A stretch of 32,589 nucleotides of DNA from Cudoniella acicularis. Taxonomy: Eukaryota; Ascomycota; Leotiomycetes; Helotiales; Helotiaceae. This document shows positions 30,943 through 32,589 of this stretch, piece after piece. The position numbers and the translations under genes are program-made. The stretch covers positions 1 to 32,589 of the forward strand of contig JAAMPI010000548.1 in assembly GCA_013054445.1 (NCBI GenBank), written 5' to 3'. A model generated the notes under the pieces. The model did no database searches and was not told the DNA's origin. It was given only the letters and a program-made list of their open reading frames with translations. How positions within the stretch are numbered: position 1 is the stretch's first letter; the number at the start of each line of letters is the position of its first letter.

Positions 30943-31710
30943 ATGGCTACTACTGCCTCCTCCTGCCTTTCCCCTTCTCCGAGGAACGAGGCGCTCGGGG
31001 AATTAGTGGCTCTGCAAGAGACACAGTATTCGCCTGCAATCCGTTCTGAGAGCGAAAGACATCCTCCTGAAAATGACACTAGGTTGCCCATACGTGTGGT
31101 GGTGCAGAGACCCCACAAGCGCTTCTTCCTCCTGCCTTTGATATTGCTCGCTTCAACAAACAGTAGAGAAGCAATGAAAACCCTACAAGAGCTAAAGAAT
31201 CAAGAAGTCTCGCGGATCAAACTTCTAAAACCCGTCAGACAATTACTATGGACAACTATAATCGAGATCTCAAAGCTCTCAACAGTAAACAACCCCCTTG
31301 GCATATGAACCGAAGTCCTCCACTAACTCCTTTTCCAGTTTCATATGCCAGACATCGAAGCTCAGCCCAGTCGGCAACCACTCGAAGTCATCATTTCCTC
31401 TCGAACTCCCTCGGCGGAACTGACAGCTGCCTTCCATCGCCCTTGGTTGCTGCAGTCTGCCGCCTCCTTCGCGGACCAATACCCGGCTCTCCTGTCCAGC
31501 TCGCATTCGCAAAGAACGCTTCTGATTGGGCAGGAACTAAACAAGGGAGCTATCTGCTGGGTTATTTTCGCTGGATTGCTTGTGTCTCTTGGTGTTGGGC
31601 TCGTGGTTGGATTTGTTTGGTCGCGAGCTAACCTCGCTTTGGCTATCACTGCGGGGCTGACGGGGATTATTTCTGTACTTACGACTTTGTTGGTTTGGAT
31701 TTTGGAATAG
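30943..31710 (+). CDS. Hypothetical protein with two C-terminal TM helices
   Basis: Proposed join(30943..31284,31339..31710), 237 aa. The 54-nt intron starts GTAAAC, has a CCACTAACTC branch and ends TTTTCCAG; the frames on both sides are in phase 0, which supports the join. Exon 2 alone could start at ATG 31345 (MPDIEAQPSRQPLEV, 121 aa). The C-terminus has two helices, GAICWVIFAGLLVSLGVGLVVGFVW and LALAITAGLTGIISVLTTLLVW, separated by a short SRAN loop. I have a recollection of this GAI.WV....G..VG pattern ending other fungal proteins of unknown function, but cannot name a family. The N-terminal half is polar with one hydrophobic stretch (FFLLPLILLA) and is less convincing. Membrane location is likely. 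Confidence 0.55.
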
Positions 31711-32153
31711 AGAGGCATGGTAGGGAAAATGGGAACGATGGGGAGGGGTGGTTATAGGGGAGAGGAATGGGAGTAAGACTTACTTGCTCAAAGAATCGAG
31801 AGTTGGAAATCGCTTGCATTGCCCAGACTAAACTCTGGTACTCGATAAATGTGCTCGACACCACATTTCTCCATCTCCCGTCTTCATATCCTCCACTTGA
31901 AAACCAATCTTGCGGAGCACCTGCCCGACCTACTAAGAAAGGTAGTACATAAATTATAAATTACCTATTAAATACTTATTTAACTAATCACCGTCTCTTT
32001 TCAAGACTGTGCCGGGCTGACATTACTTTGGAGGTCACTCAAAAACCAGATCCTGCCATTGGCCATCTACTTTGTAAGAGTCGAAGATTTCTCCTCTTAT
32101 AATCCCATGAACATAGCAATCGCTGACGAAATGCCGTGTCTCTTCCGCCGGAG
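31711..32153. other. Unassigned sequence near the right edge
   Basis: No supported gene on either strand. A TA-rich patch lies at about 31940-31990. Confidence 0.4.
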
Positions 32154-32270
32154 TCATCGGTCTGGGCCCTCTTCCGTTTCCTTGCAGGAGCCGCAGTTCA
32201 AGCAGCAGACGAGGTTATCAACTCGGGCCACATCAAGGCGGGAACACGTTTTATTGTGCCAGTCCGTCAT
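32154..32270 (-). pseudogene. Possible N-terminal fragment of a HET-type protein
   Basis: A 38-codon frame from ATG at 32270 contains TCSRLDVARVDNLVCCLNCGS, which reminds me of a Cys-rich leader that precedes the HET domain in some fungal heterokaryon-incompatibility proteins. The frame ends at TGA (32154-32156) and no HET domain was found beyond it, although out-of-frame YKRRNLRLLQ near 32080 is suggestive. This rests on pattern memory only and may be chance. Confidence 0.2.
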
Positions 32271-32589
32271 TTTGGCTGGGGAATTTAAAGAAAGACGGGA
32301 TTGAAGATTTTGGGGCATAAATTATATCGAGTTCGAGTCATTGAAGTTCGAAGTTCAAATGATCACGAGGCTGTTAAGACAGATAGAGAGAGAGTCCGGC
32401 AGAGAGCTGACGGTTCACAGGGGAGAAATAGCAACGAAACTGAGGGAAGTTACAGTCTGTAAATAAATTTTTGTAGCTTTCCTGAAGGTCTTATGCCTGA
32501 TAATAGGGGGCGGGGTTAGGCACTATCACCTCTATCTCCCCTCACAAAAGTCCAACGCAACGACCTGCCCCCAACAACCACACTCCCAT
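32271..32589. other. Right-edge sequence, nothing assigned
   Basis: No gene or repeat recognised. A short direct repetition of gaagttcgaagttc occurs near 32343. Confidence 0.4.

Overview
The window looks like nuclear DNA of a filamentous ascomycete (Pezizomycotina). The coding genes carry short GT-AG introns, mostly 45-90 nt, with CTAAC/CTAAT-like branch points. The families present (CFEM, MARVEL, 2EXR, fungal NLR, fungal-type SDRs) are typical of that group. Leotiomycetes would fit the 2EXR, C2H2 and NLR content, but that is inference. Gene-bearing stretches of ordinary composition alternate with AT-rich, TA-dinucleotide-rich tracts that hold repeat relics, as expected of a genome shaped by repeat-induced point mutation (RIP).

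Layout. At 1-695 (-) is a broken 2EXR gene running off the left edge. From 1.6 to 5.6 kb are a secreted aldose 1-epimerase (-), a divergent five-exon atypical SDR (+) and a GPI-type CFEM protein (-). From 5.6 to 10.2 kb there is no convincing gene; this stretch holds a 23-bp palindrome and an array of about nine copies of a 20-bp dyad motif. A second SDR (-) lies at 10.2-10.9 kb. From 11 to 14.2 kb the DNA is AT-rich, with small repeats, one possible two-TM orphan and a transposon-like relic. From 14.2 to 16.9 kb is an NLR-type gene (alpha/beta-hydrolase plus NB-ARC, minus strand) broken by three in-frame stops. From 17.3 to 22.7 kb is the healthiest part: a 14-TM-type MFS transporter (-), a divergent MARVEL protein (+) and a HAD phosphatase-like enzyme (+). 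At 23.6-25.3 kb is an aldehyde dehydrogenase (-) whose conserved sequence changes frame twice. From 25.3 to 29 kb is AT-rich DNA with a second, inverted copy of the relic and a clear 388-bp TIR element with a perfect 8-bp target duplication. From 29.1 to 31.7 kb are a C2H2-like gene (+) with an in-frame TAA and a two-TM protein (+).

How it fits together. There is no obvious biosynthetic cluster. The metabolic and membrane genes look like independent housekeeping or secreted functions. The most distinctive theme is decay: four of the twelve best-supported gene models (2EXR, NLR, ALDH, C2H2) are interrupted. The nonsense changes are of the type CpA-to-TpA mutation would produce, and the NLR ends 90 bp from a mutated repeat relic. 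The window reads as a fast-evolving compartment in which nonself-recognition-type and multicopy-family genes are being inactivated beside intact single-copy-like genes.

All exon boundaries were inferred by eye from splice signals, reading-frame continuity and family conservation. None was tested against transcripts or databases.
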